From Campanula takesimana (Eukaryota > Streptophyta > Magnoliopsida > Asterales > Campanulaceae), in assembly GCA_026119855.1 (NCBI GenBank), contig JAOWBW010000561.1:310001-374000 (forward strand): a DNA stretch of 64,000 nt, written 5' to 3'. Below, in pieces: positions 9,952 to 21,859 of the stretch; position 1 is the stretch's first letter, and each line of letters begins with the position of its first letter. The translations under genes and the position numbers were made by a program. Under the pieces are notes generated by a model. It did no database searches and was not told where the DNA came from. It saw only the letters and a program-made list of their open reading frames with translations.

Positions 9952-12900
9952 ATGGTTCGTAGAAGGAGTGGTGAAGGTAGTACCGGTAATGCAAATCAGA
10001 ATGATACAAGGGAAGAAGCACGTGCTATGTTTCAAGGCATGTTCGAGGCGGCCATGAAGGCCATACATGATCAAGGTCCGAGGGTAGAACCAGCACCACC
10101 CCGCTATGGATTAGAGCAATTTCTGAAGTTGAAACCGGTTGAATTCAATGGGGAACCCGATGTAAGGAAAGCTGAGTTATGGATTGAGTCGATGGAGAAG
10201 ATTTATGATGTATTTGGTTGCTCGGATGAGGACAAGGTCCGGTTCGCGGCTTATAAGCTTGTGGGAGCTGCCGAGCATTGGTGGAAGGGTGTTAAAGCTA
10301 CTTGGGATGATACTCACACGGTGTATGCGTGGGAGTTGTTTGTGCGCAAATTCAAGGAGCATTTCATTCCGGTTGTTGATCAAAACCGAAAGGAGATCGA
10401 GCTACTCAACCTGGAGCAAGGTGTATTGTCTATAGCACAATACTCGGCTAAGTTCATAGAATTAGCCCGGTATTGCGACTATTTGGTGAGGACCGAGGAA
10501 CAAAAGGCTATGAGATTCATTCGGGGATTGAAGACCTCCATCCGTACTCAACTTATTGCTCAACGGATTGTGACATTCCAAGATGCGGTGGACCGAGCCT
10601 ATTTGATAGAGCAAGATATTGGGGAACATAAGAGGAAGACCGAGGTGGCCAACCCGAGTAAGCAAGGAGCACAAAGCAAGCCACAACACCGTTCCGACAA
10701 CCGAGGTAACCCGGGAGCATCATTTCAGTTTAAGGGGCAAACCTCACCGAGGAATCCGGGTACTACTCCGGGGATTCAGAATAGGAGACCTTGTACCTTT
10801 TGTCAGAGGGTAGGCCATACGGAGGATAAGTGTTGGAAAAAGCAAGGCAAGTGTACCAATTGTGGTGAAATGGGGCACTTTGCGAGAGAGTGCATGAGGT
10901 ACCGAGGTCAAGCATCCGGGTCAGGAGTTGGTATTAATCAGGGTCAGAAAAGGGATGCCGCTGGGAAGCCCAAAGTTCAAGGGAAGGTTTATGCCATGAA
11001 TCAACAACAAGCTACCGATGATCCATCCGTTATTGGAGGTATTGTTTCTGTGTCTAATGTGAGCGCACGAGCGTTAGTAGATCCAGGATCATCTCATTCA
11101 TACATTTCTGTGCAATTTGCTTCCATGTTAAATGCTGCATTCGAGTCTTTACCGTACGTGCTAGAGGTGTCGACCCCTATAGGAGAATGCTTGATTTCTG
11201 ATCGAGTCTTTCGTGCTTGTGACGTGGTTATTTGTGGTCGAGTCCTTTGTGCGGATTTGGTAGTTCTTCCTATCCAAGACTTTGATGTCATTTTGGGTAT
11301 GGATTGGTTGAGCAAGTTTCATGCTTCCGTTGATTGCCGTAAGAAAACTGTTACTTTTTCTATTCCCGATGTGCCTAAATTTGTGTTTGAGGCTAGTCCT
11401 CTGAGTAGAAAGGTTCGCTTAATTTCTTTTATGAAAGCGAGAAAATTATTGCATAGTGGTTATGAGGGGTATTTGGCTAGTGTTCTTGATACTAGGAAAG
11501 AATCCCCTAGTTTGGATAGTGTTCGGGTAGTTCGGGAATTTCCCGATGTTTTCTCTACCGAGTATGATATGCCGCCCGATCGTGAGATTGAGTTTTGTAT
11601 AGATCTTTTGCCGGGTACGGCTCCGATTTCGAAAGCACCTTATAGGTTAGCTCCCGCAGAATTGAAGGAATTAAAGGTTCAATTGCAAGAGTTACTGGAT
11701 CGAGGGTTTATCCGCCCTAGTGTTTCCCCGTGGGGAGCACCGGTTTTGTTTGTGCGAAAGAAAGATGGTTCGCTGAGATTGTGTATAGATTACAGAAAGT
11801 TGAATCAGGTTACGGTGAAGAACAAGTATCCTCTACCTCATATTGACGATTTATTTGATCAGCTTCAAGGGTCCGTGGTTTTCTCTAAACTTGATTTGAG
11901 GAGTAGGTACCATCAGTTGAAGGTTCGATTGGAGGATATTCCGAAGACTACCTTTCGCACTCGTTACGGTCATTATGAGTTCTTGGTTATGCCGTTTGGG
12001 TTGACTAACGCGCCGGCCGTGTTTATGGATTTGATGAACCGAGTTTTCCACCCCTATCTTGATTCGTTCGTGGTAGTCTTCATCGACGACATTCTTGTTT
12101 ATTCAAAATCTCGAGAGGAGCATGATCAACACTTGAGGATAGTTTTATCCGTTCTTGCGAGGGAGAAATTATTTGCGAAGTTCAGTAAGTGCGAATTTTG
12201 GCTCGAGAAGGTGTCATTTCTGGGCCATATGATTTCTAAAGATGGGATTTCTGTGGACCCGTCAAAGATTGAAGCCATAGTGGATTGGAAGAGACCCGAA
12301 TCAGTGACAAAGATTAGAAGCTTTCTTGGTTTAGCCGGTTATTACAGAAGATTTATTGAGGGGTTTTCGAGGATCGCTACTCCGATGACTCAGTTGACCC
12401 AGAAAAATGTTCCGTTTGTGTGGACCGAGAAATGTGACAAGAGTTTCGAGGAATTGAAGAAGAGGTTGACTACCGCACCGATCTTGACTTTGCCTAATGG
12501 GAGCGATGGCCTAGTGATTTACAGTGATGCTTCGAAAGAATGTTTGGGTTGTGTGTTGATGCAGAATGGGAAAGTAATTGCTTATGCTTCGAGGAAGTTG
12601 ACCCCTAGTGAACAGAATTACCCCACTCATGATATGGAGTTGGCCGCGATAGTATTTGCGTTGCACAAGTGGAAGCACTACCTTTATGGAGCGAAGTTTG
12701 AGATTTTTACCGATCACAAGAGTTTGAAGTACCTATTCTCTCAGAAGGAATTGAACAACCGACAGCGCCGATGGATGGAATTGTTGAAGGATTATGATTG
12801 CACGATTTCTTATCATCCGGGGAAGGCGAATGTGGTAGCCGATGCGATTAGTAGAAAGTCTTATGTGGCTTCGATGATGGTTCGTCAATGGAAAATGCTT

Positions 12901-14403
12901 GAGGATGTTCGAGATTGGTCTCCTCGTGAATCGAGACATGGGGCTATTTTTGCGAATATTAGGGTGTCTCCGGCCCTAATTCAAAGGATAAAGGAAGCTC
13001 AGAAAGAAGATCCCGAGTTGGTGAAGATAATGGATAAATTGAAGGAAAAGAATTTCGAGGATTTTTCATTGAGCTCGAGTGGAGTTTTGACTTTCCGTGG
13101 TCGTTTGTGCGTGCCCGATGTTGGTGGAATAAAGAGACAAGTTTTAGATGAGGGTCACAAATCGAGGTATACTATTCATCCGGGTAGTACGAAGATGTAT
13201 CAGGATTTGAAGCAACAATTTTGGTGGATTAATATGAAAAGGGAAATAGCCGAGTATGTATCGAGGTGTTTAACTTGTCAGCAGGTCAAAGCCGAGCATC
13301 AGAGACCCGCGTGATTACTTCAGCCGTTAGATATTCCCGAGTGGAAATGGGAGCATGTGACTATGGATTTCGTTACGGGACTACCTCGTACCCGTAGGAA
13401 GTATGACAGTGTTTGGGTAATAGTGGATAGATTGACCAAGAGTGCCCATTTATTGCCCATTGACATCAGATATTCGATGGAGAAGCTTGCGACCCTTTAT
13501 ATCGACGAGATTGTGAGATTGCATGGGGTTCCGGTTAGCATTGTGTCAGATCGAGACCCGAGGTTTACTTCTAGATTCTGGAAGGCGTTTCAGGAAGCTT
13601 TGGGTACAGATTTGCGATTCAGTACAGCTTTTCATCCCCAGACCGACGGTCAATCCGAGAGGACTATTCAGATTTTGGAGGATATGTTGCGAGCTTGTTC
13701 GATAGACTTTTCCGATTCTTGGGATTCGCACCTACAGTTAGTGGAATTCTCTTACATCAACAGTTATCAGGCTAGTATCGAGATGGCACCGTTTGAGGCC
13801 TTGTATGGAAGAAAATGTAGATCGCCTATTTGTTGGGATGAGGTTGGTGAAGCGAAGATCGTGGGTATTGATTTGCTTCAGGATTCAGTTGAAAAGGTTA
13901 GAATTATCCGGGATCGATTGAAAACAGCCCAGAGTCGACATAAGAGCTACGCAGACAACCGAAGGCGAGATCTTAGTTTTCAGATTGGTGATTTGGTATT
14001 CTTGAAAGTGTCTCCGAAGGTGGGTATTCGTAGGTTTGGGAAGAAAGGCAAATTGGCTCCGAGGTTTATTGGCCCGTTTGAGATTTTGGGAAAGGTTGGA
14101 CTTCTAGCGTATCGTCTCGCGTTACCGTCATCTTTAGACCGGTTGCACAACGTCTTTCACGTTTCTATGCTTCGGAAGTATGTTCATGACCCATCTCACG
14201 TGTTACCGAGGATACCAGAGGATATTGAGCCCGATATGTCTTATGAGGAACGACCGGTTCGGATTTTAGATGCCAAAGTCCAAGAGTTGAGGAACAAAAG
14301 CATTGCGTTGGTTCGAGTTCTTTGGAGGAATCATAACATCGAGGAGTCGACGTGGGAGCTCCGAGGTGAGATCGAGAGGAAATTTCCGTGGCTTTTTGTT
14401 TAA
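9952..14403 (+). pseudogene. Gypsy gag-pol polyprotein with one internal stop
   Basis: The first ATG of the frame is at 9952 (MVRRRSGEG). A single frame runs to TAA at 14403, broken by one TGA at 13312-13314, where the family usually has Gly (QRPAG). Order: Gag capsid (about residues 40-230), two CCHC knuckles (CTFCQRVGHTEDKC and CTNCGEMGHFAREC, about 280-315), an aspartic protease with DPG in place of D-S/T-G (about 376), reverse transcriptase with FIDD (about 710), RNase H (about 855 on), and integrase with an HHCC zinc finger before the stop. After the stop come the core (TMDFV, SDRDPRF, GQSERT give the D-D-E triad) and a chromodomain-like tail ending KFPWLFV. In RT the usual LDLRSGYHQ reads LDLRSRYHQ. 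These lesions suggest it is now inactive without help, although very recent. Confidence 0.9.
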
Positions 14404-14434
14404 GGTGAGTCTCGTTAAAATTCGGGTCGAATTT

Positions 14435-14452
14435 TCTTTAAGGGGGAGTGAA
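14435..14452 (+). other. Polypurine tract of the gypsy element
   Basis: AAGGGGGAGTGAA lies immediately before the 3' LTR start TGTCACGACC. It would prime plus-strand DNA synthesis. Confidence 0.85.
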
Positions 14453-16555
14453 TGTCACGACCCGAAATCTAGACTCAATTTTATTAGTAATTAAATGATT
14501 ATTATTTAATTATTTGCTTATTTATTTATTTAAATTATTATTTATTTAAATAATTATGTGTTCAATTTATGTGTTATAATAATTATGCCTAGCATTTTAT
14601 TCGAGTTAGTTGGCTAGTGTAGAAGTGTTGAGTCTTAATTGTTAGTAGAGAGAGTAAGCATTTGCGTTAGTTGAAGGGGATGGGCCTAGATGTAACTTTT
14701 TGAATAATTTCCCCCTACTTCCCTCACCTCCCTACTCTCCTCCCTCACTCATCTTCCTCCTCCCAGCAACTCCCTCTCTCTCTCCTCCCTTTTGGTAAGT
14801 TTCTCATTCTCTACATTATCTCTTCATTTCCTTCATCTTCTTCTAGTTATTTCTCATTTCTTAAAACGTGAAATGTGTTTAGATCGTCGTTAGGATCGCG
14901 TAGAATAAAAAAGAATTGAATTCCGTCAACTTTGAGAAAATTCAAGTAAGTTACTTTTCCCCCATTTTGATGCTAAAATGTTCATATCATGTTTAGATAA
15001 TGCTTGATGTGTTATATTTGAAGTTTGGTTGGGTTTTGAATTTGTTTGGAATTTATTTGAGTTTTTGGTTAAAAATAGTGAAATCTTGAATGTGGGATTT
15101 TGGTCTTGATTTTGGTTGATAAAGGATGTTGTTAAGGTCCCCTTTTTGGCTAAATGTTGTTTGGGTACCTTAGAAATCTTGTTGGGAGTGTTGATTTTGG
15201 GTGTTATGGATTTGGTATGAAAATGGTAAGGCAATTTGAAGAACCCAGCTCTGTTTTTCCTCCCAGCCCGCAGACCAGGCGCCCGCCCGCCTTGACCCGA
15301 GCGCCCGCCTGCACCCCCTTTTCCAGCGATCCAAACCTTCTGGCCAAACAGGCGCCCGCCTGCCTATGCCCAGGCGCCCGCCCGCCCGCCTGTTGGGGAT
15401 TTTGCCCTTTTTGCTTGGTTTAAGACTTAAGGCTTAACTAGTTGAGGTTTATTTCTTCTAATTAACTTAAAATAACACCGTGGAACACTTATTTAAGTGG
15501 AATTGATTCTTTTGTGAATAAATGTGTTATGAAATTTATTTAAGTACCGTTTTGGGAATGTTGGGCATCTTTGATGTGCTGTTTATATTGGTTTACCTTT
15601 GTGGTGATTTAATTGGATTGGTTCCCTACTTTGGAACCTTAAGTTGTTTATCCATGCTAAATTATTATTACTTAGCATTTATTTGGAAGCCCAGCTGGCA
15701 TATTTGTTGCATCGGGCGATGGGAAAGATTCTAATGGCAAAGCCAAGTCCATTATAATGTTGACCATTGTTTTGCCCCCTTCTATACCTCCTTTTCCAGA
15801 TTGGCCTTGGAAAGGATAAGTTAGCTTCCTTTGTGAATGTATCTAGCTACCGGGCATGACTTTGTGTCATGGTCCGTGTCCTTTGTGACACTTTAATGGT
15901 TATTGGTTTCGGTACCGGGGTTTTCTCTTCGGCTTTCATGCTATTATGGAGATGATGATTATTGACTATTGAAGCTGCGCAGCGATCCTTTATTTGGATG
16001 TACCGGTTTGGAAAACCTTGGCTATATCATTTGTTATGTGTTTATTTCCGCTGCTATCTGTTATGTGATAAATGCTATGTGTTACGTGATATTTATTATT
16101 GCTTATCGCTTCGTGCATCATAGCATGTCATGTAGTTGCATTAGTAACTTATTGAGATTTATCTCACCCCCTTTCTTTTTATCTTTGTTTTCCTTAACCC
16201 CCCCCCCAGGTGCTAAGGATTAGTCTCGCTGATCACGAGAAAGAGGACGTCGAGTGTGGATATATTCTTTTGGGGAAGGTTGTTATAGGTTGGTTTACAT
16301 TATATAAATGTGTAACCTTTTGGGATATTTGTACCAAACATTGACGTCATTAGGATTTGTGTATTTTGTAACTTTGGTGTATAAGCTTATGGAGTTTATA
16401 CTAGTTTTACCTTGTTGTTCAAGTTGATTTTCAAAACCTTGTGTTATCACCTTTTGGTATCAAATGGAATTTTTATCTTCGGTATTTCACAGTTTTGGTT
16501 TTAGAGTCGACGTCCAGATCGCGGTCTCGGGCCTGCGGGGTCCGGGGTCGCGACA
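14453..16555 (+). repeat. 3' LTR of the Tekay-like gypsy element
   Basis: A copy of the 5' LTR with the same internal signals. Differences seen by eye include the second block (CGAAATCTAGACTC here), TGTTCAATT for TGTGCAATT, a shorter C-run near 16200, and scattered single changes. The short divergence supports a recent insertion. Confidence 0.9.
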
Positions 16556-17818
16556 TAGCTCTAAGATGTAGATCTGCCCTTATACAAGATAATTGTCATC
16601 CTTACCCCTGTACTCACGAAAAAAAAGGGTATATTTGGCCAACGTTAATTTTCAGTCCAAAACTTAACGAAATAGTTGACTAAGCGCCTAGGTTGAAATA
16701 AGGATGCGACATGTGAAAAAATTTTGTACACGTGGAATTGCTTATGTGGGTTACAGGGGTATATTTGCATGAATCCTAAAGTGTGAGGGAATATTTGCAT
16801 GATTAGTCAACAAAGTGCTTATATTTCAAGAAACACCATCATCTCCCACTACCACAACCACTCTTCTCTTCCACCAACACCAACACCAATACCACCATCA
16901 CCATGATTACTACAACACTAGCCACTTACCACCACCACCACTTTCCCGCCAAACCCACCATCACCGCCACTTATTACTACTACCACCAGCACCATCACTA
17001 CCACTCATTACAACTACCCCTATTACTATCATCACCACCACCACAACTACTATTTTTAATTAGATTTTGATACTCGTAATTGATGTTGGTGGAGGCTATG
17101 TTGATTGGGTGGTGGAGGGTAAGTAGTAGTAGTGATAGAGGTAATGGTGGTGGTGCTTAGTGGCGGTGAGATGATTATGCTTGTAAATGGCAGTGAGTGA
17201 TGGGGGTGTAGTAATAGCGGTGATGCTGGTGTTGAGTCGTGGAGGTGGTGGTGGACAACAGTGTGGTGACAGTCGTGGTGGTGGATGATGGTGGTGCTTG
17301 TGGTGGAATGGTAGTGATGGTGGTGTTTGTGGTGAAATGGTTGTGGTGGTAAGTGACAGCGATGGTATAGTAGTAATAGTGGTGATGATGGTGTTGGTGG
17401 TAAAGGTAAGTGGCAGTGGTGGTGGTGGATGATGGTGATTTTGTGAAAGCACTTTGTTTACTAATCATGTAAATATGCTCTTGTACTTTAGCATTCGTGC
17501 AAATATACCTCTGTAACCTACATCGGCAGCTTCATGTGTGCTTTCGTTTTTTTTTCCACATGTCACATCTTTATTTCCATCTAGGCGCTTAGTCAGCTAT
17601 TTCGTTAAGTTTTGGACGAAAAGTTAACGTTGACCAAATATACCCTCATTTTCCGTGAGTACATGTGCAATGATGGCAATTATCTTGTATAAAGGCAAAT
17701 CTGCAACTTAGAGCTAAGTAGAGGAGCATAAATCTATATTTTCCCCCTTGTAAAATGATAAAATTTCTTTATTCAAAGGCATGCGCATGCACATGACTTG
17801 TGTTCTGTAAAAGTATCA

Positions 17819-18193
17819 GTACTTATATTACAATTTACACCGAATTGTAACAAAATATCACTGTTAGGAATCAATACATTTTTATTTTCGAGAACCAAAT
17901 TGCAAAAGTGACAAGAACACCAGTGCGGAACATGTTATGCACTGTTTCATGGTTTGTACCGCTTTAAATTGAAATGTACAGGTCAATACCATCCCGTACA
18001 CACCGTCCCGACAGAACACAACAAAGTAAGTTTCAAAAAATTATAATTGTCCAATTATATTTGTAAAATTTATTTATTTAACTTTTACTATATGTATAAA
18101 TTTATTTTATCAAATTTGAGTAAAATATATTGCTTTTATATAAGATTAGAAAAATTATGTTTTGTAATTGTCAAATAAGTCAATAATTATATA
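17819..18193. other. Spacer with no recognised feature
   Basis: AT-rich sequence between the foldback element and a Stowaway MITE. I see no gene or repeat with defined ends. Confidence 0.4.
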
Positions 18194-18448
18194 CTCCCTC
18201 CGTCCCATAACAATGGGCATAGTTTGACTTTTTTGGTCAACTGAATCAATCATTGACCATAATTTTATGAATATCTAAATATCTCTATGAAATTCTAAAA
18301 ATTGTTATTGTTTCACTATTAGAAATACTATCATTAACAATTTTTAGAATTGTCTAGAGATATCTAGATATTCATAAAATTATGGTCAAAGATTGACCTA
18401 ATTGACCAAAAAAATCAAAATGTGCCCATTGTTATGGGACGGAGGGAG
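18194..18448. mobile_element. Stowaway MITE, near-perfect hairpin
   Basis: The ends CTCCCTCCGTCCCATAACAA and TTGTTATGGGACGGAGGGAG lie between TA dinucleotides. Almost the whole 255 bp is self-complementary, including the TATCTAGATATTCATAAAAT block. It is non-coding. Confidence 0.9.
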
Positions 18449-18450
18449 TA

Positions 18451-18722
18451 CTCCTCAGTCCCATTTTAAATTACAAAAATAAAACAAAAATTATGGCACG
18501 GGAATTAAGGGAAAAGTGAAATAGGTGATATGTTTTGAGTGTTGATAGTTGGGTAGGAGAGAGAAATTGGGGTAGTAAATAGTAGGTGAGTTAGTTGATG
18601 TGAGTATAGTAAGTGGGTCCCACTAATGGAAAATTATTAAAAACTTTCCACTTTTGGATTTTGCAATTTCTATGTGACACCTAAAATGACAAGTTTTGCA
18701 ATTTGAAATGAGACAGATGGAG
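18451..18722. mobile_element. Stowaway MITE abutting the previous one
   Basis: The left end CTCCTCAGTCCCATTTTAAA and the right end TTTGAAATGAGACAGATGGA are inverted. It shares the TA at 18449-18450 with the upstream MITE, so the two stand head to tail on one TA, with TA again at 18723. Confidence 0.7.
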
Positions 18723-19269
18723 TATATTTTTTTGCAAATATTTTAATAAGTTAGTATAAAATAAATAAAAGTACGGTAAATTCGGAATGGTGCCCTAGTG
18801 CTCTCCGATATCAGATACGTTCCCTACCATTCCAGTGAGTCAACCGCGCGTTCACCGGTACGAGATTGACAACTATGTTTTCGTGTATCAAGTTTATATC
18901 ACTCCTAATACGGTGGTAATAAATTGTTAGGACAACATCATACAAATCAACACAATGTGAGTCACAAAAGTGGAAATATAACTAAAGCTTCAATCATTAT
19001 ATATATAGAGTATACACTCCTATATACTGATTCAATTCACACTATTGTACAGTATTCATATTCTTCTACATAATGCTTATAAACTATGCTCACTCTTTCA
19101 AACAATTAGAAGTAAAAAAAAATGCCAACCATTTCTATATTTTCCCGCACCACGGGCAAACAAAAACCGTGTCACATCCAACACAACACAACCCTTCGCC
19201 AAGTTAGCTAGCTTTATGCCGCCACCGGTCTCTCTCTTTAGACATTTTCCACCTTTTTTTTTTCTTTGA
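18723..19269. other. Spacer with no recognised gene
   Basis: AT-rich, with a GC-richer patch near 18790-18870. No supported feature was found. It lies downstream of the minus-strand LEA_2 gene. Confidence 0.35.
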
Positions 19270-19478
19270 CTCATGAACTAGTACCCTTTTTCGGAGATGA
19301 GATTCTCGGTACCACAATCTCTGTACCACAATCTGTGTACCACTTGTGTACCACAAGTGATCTGACGGCTATGCATCATTTGTGATATTATAATTACTGT
19401 ATCTCAATCTTAATAAGATATAGTCATTAGATCAATTGTGGTACACAATGGTACACCAAAAGTGGTACAAGGGATTTA
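19270..19478. repeat. Inverted-repeat element with GTACCACA motifs
   Basis: GTACCACAA-type motifs repeat at 19310-19360 and return inverted (TTGTGGTACAC, AGTGGTACAAG) at 19435-19470. This suggests a small, partly decayed MITE just 3' of the LEA_2 gene. No clear target duplication was seen. Confidence 0.35.
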
Positions 19479-19496
19479 AAATCTATTTTTCGACGT

Positions 19497-20525
19497 TTAG
19501 TCGTATTTACACGAATTCATCAGAGAAATGGTAGCATTGATTTTTTTGGGATCAAACACCACCCTACACTCAATCTTCTTGTTGAATTTCGGCTTCACTA
19601 ATTTTCCCAATACGTATGCTCTCGATTTCACCACCAAATTCAGTTTCAGGTGCACCGGCTTCGTTGTTGTCCCCTTGGATGTGCTCAGTCCCACCCCACT
19701 TCCGTACAACGGTATCTTATCACCTATCACCGGAATCGACACCACTCTTTCACTTTTCCTCCTTTGATAAAACTTCTTAATCTACAATTAAATCACACAA
19801 TTAGCTAAAATAATTATTTGTTCCAGAAATTGAAATGACAGTACTTGGCTTACTGTTCCTGAGCCGACTGTGATTTGGGAATATGAAAGATCAAGCGGTG
19901 CAGATGTGACGTGGACGCCGAAAAATGTCGCTGTGTTGCGAAACGTCATCTTCACGGTGGCGTTCAGCGTCACCATATCGGTAGCCACGCCGGTGAAGTC
20001 CGATCCAGCTTGGATTACGAGTCTCTCAAATGTAATACTCTGCAATATTCAATTTTTGAGATACCCATTTCATAATTGAGCTTCAATTCATCTAAATTAA
20101 GTTGTTTGAATCACTAATTACCTTCACGGCGATGGTTGGTTTCTGGGGTTTACTGGCGGCCCATAAAATCAAAGCGAAGAGAGAGAATAGGATGAAGAAA
20201 CCGACAACGAATGCTAGAACGTAGCATCTACGAGGGATACCTTTCTGTGATGATTCTTCATCATCAAAACGCCCTTCCTCTTCAATCACGTTGATTTTAT
20301 CCCAATGTTTCCGATGATTATGTTGTTGTCGTCCGGATAAAGTGACGTCGTTGGGGGAAATCTTGCGAGAACCAGACCCGGAGAAGCGGGTGGAGGAGGA
20401 GTCATGGGAGTGGCGGCCGACGGAGGAGTGGGGAGGGGAGCCAGCAGGAGTGAGTGAAACGATGTCGGCGGCGAGGATGGGGCGAGGCTTGTTACCTCCG
20501 AGTCTGTATTAGCATGGTCGTGCAT
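19497..20525 (-). pseudogene. LEA_2/NHL-type membrane-anchored protein gene, three exons, exon-1 frameshift
   Basis: Exon 1 is 20525-20122, exon 2 is 20039-19854 and exon 3 is 19781-19497 (TAA). Splice sites are canonical: AAG|GTAATT, TTGCAG|AG, ACA|GTAAGC and TTGTAG|AT, all in phase 0. The product is a plant LEA_2-domain protein. It has an N-terminal Ser/Pro-rich cytosolic part (start MHDHANTDSEVTSLAPSSP), a single membrane segment (VLAFVVGFFILFSLFALILW), then the LEA_2 fold (GVATDMVTLNATVKM through FGVHVTSAPLDLSYS) and a C-terminus with SRAYVLGKLVKPKF. Exon 1 is 404 bp, one base short of a whole codon number. The frame is lost between TSFHS and the SSVGRHSHDSSS block, near 20450. The N-terminal YYVQSP-type segment usual in the family is also absent. 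It is either a decaying gene or a one-base assembly error. Function in the family (stress or membrane contact) is not well established. Confidence 0.75.
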
Positions 20526-20997
20526 TGTCAGTCAAGTTTGATCAATTGCACTGCCACTGGTCCGAAATGACCCTGAAATGAGGTGGATTATATTTAAGGC
20601 CAAAATTACATTTTCCACTCTACCCAATTACAGTTTGCACCATTAACTGAATTTATTTCAAAAGACTCACCCTACATTTTAATTTAACTCACTGCCAACG
20701 CCACCAACAACGGATGTGATGTGTGCTAAGGTCGTTATGACGCTAGGTCGCACGTACCACTCACCAGCGACTCAAATTAAGCATTAACTAAAAATTAAAT
20801 GAGATTTTTTTTTGTGATGAAGTGAGTATTAAAATTTCAATCAATCTATTTTTACATTTTAAAATATGAATAATAATGTTCAAAGAAACATATAAACTAT
20901 TTAAAATAATTTATGTATTTTCAACAAAAATATTACTAATAAAAAATAAATAAAAAAATAAATAAATGAAAAACGGGAAAAAGAAAAATACTATATA
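20526..20997. other. Upstream region of the LEA_2 gene
   Basis: A weak TATA-like stretch on the minus strand (TTAAATATA, about 20589-20598) lies some 65-70 bp upstream of the ATG. Otherwise it is AT-rich with no recognised element. Confidence 0.3.
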
Positions 20998-21561
20998 CTC
21001 CCTCCGACCCAGCTCACTTGACACTTATTTCCATTTTGGGCTGTCCCAGCTCAATTGACACTTCCTAAAATAGCATAATTTTTATAATTTATACTCCCTC
21101 CGTCCCACCACACGTGAAACTAATTTCCTTTTCAGTCCGACCCACCACAAGTGAGACTTCTCAAAATGAAAATGTTTTAATATATTTATAATCATCTAAC
21201 CCCACCATTTAACCCCACTCATTCTCTCTCTTCATTTTCCACAACTCATTTATTCAACCAACACTACTATTTACCCACTCATTCTCTCTCTTTATTTTCT
21301 ACCACACATACACTACCTTTTTCTTAATTATTGTGTCCCACAAGTTGGTTTCACTTGTGGTGGGACGGAGGGAGTATTCACTCTACCCCACCACTCATTC
21401 TCTCTCTTCATTTTTCACCACTCAATTTATTCAACCAACACGACTATTTACCCTACTCATTATTTCTCTTCATTTTGTACCGCACATTTTTCTTATTTTA
21501 TTCATTCTCCTTAATTATTGTGCCCACCTCATGTGTGTCAAGTGAGGTGGGATGGAGGGAG
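20998..21561. mobile_element. Stowaway MITE containing a second Stowaway MITE
   Basis: The outer ends are CTCCCTCCGACCCAGCTCAC and, on the right, the inverse (GTGAGGTGGGATGGAGGGAG), with TA on both sides. The inner copy at 21094-21374 splits it. Confidence 0.8.
21094..21374. mobile_element. Nested Stowaway MITE
   Basis: The ends CTCCCTCCGTCCCACCACAC and CTTGTGGTGGGACGGAGGGA are inverted, with TA at 21092-21093 and 21375-21376. It contains CACTCATTCTCTCTC runs shared with the outer element. Confidence 0.85.
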
Positions 21562-21859
21562 TAAACTATAAAAGTCTAGTTTTTGGCAGTATTTAATTTT
21601 TATTTAATTTTATTTAATTTTTATTTTTTGTATTTTTTGATGCAATTTTATTATGTTTTATTAGAATTTTATTTTCAATAAAAATAAAAATAAATAAATG
21701 ATAAATTAATACTTCCTTCTGCACCATTTAATTTTTTGTTGGTTCTTTATTTGTCCCACTCCTCGCTTGAAATGACAGCTTCCATTATTTCTTTAGTTAT
21801 CTCGTCTTAATAGCTGTTAGCTATGTGGCAAAGAGCAGTAAATTCAATGGAGGGGGCGA

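Larger units (their letters stand above)
7735..16555 (+). mobile_element. Near-complete Ty3/gypsy LTR retrotransposon, Tekay-like chromovirus
   Basis: This is an 8.8-kb element with LTRs 7735-9830 and 14453-16555, a primer-binding site matching initiator Met-tRNA, one gag-pol frame with a C-terminal chromodomain-like tail, and a purine tract before the 3' LTR. The LTRs begin TGTCACGACCC and end GGGGTCGCGACA. Four bases, TAGC, flank both sides. The undamaged opposite arm of the host foldback element shows TAGC once, so the duplication is 4 bp. The two LTRs differ by only a scattering of changes, which indicates a recent insertion. LTR length, domain order and tail suggest the Tekay/Del clade. 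Confidence 0.9.
7620..17818. mobile_element. Foldback (long inverted repeat) element, split by a gypsy retrotransposon
   Basis: The left arm is 7620-7734 plus 16556 to about 17060. The right arm is about 17090-17818. The arms are inverted copies almost throughout: TGATACTTTTA at the left end against TAAAAGTATCA at the right end, the GTGCATGCACATG block, the ATAGATTTATGCTCC block, the TTTCGTTAAG block, and the loop-side CCA-rich (left) against TGG-rich (right) trinucleotide runs. Without the inserted gypsy element it is about 1.37 kb. No transposase is encoded. It may belong to a Mutator-like or similar non-autonomous foldback class. A clear target duplication was not found. Confidence 0.75.

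Noticed and set aside
16815..17468. Long frames rich in His, Thr and Pro (plus and minus strands)
   Set aside because: They are translations of CCA/TGG trinucleotide-rich DNA at the centre of the foldback element. Open frames are expected by composition, not by coding.
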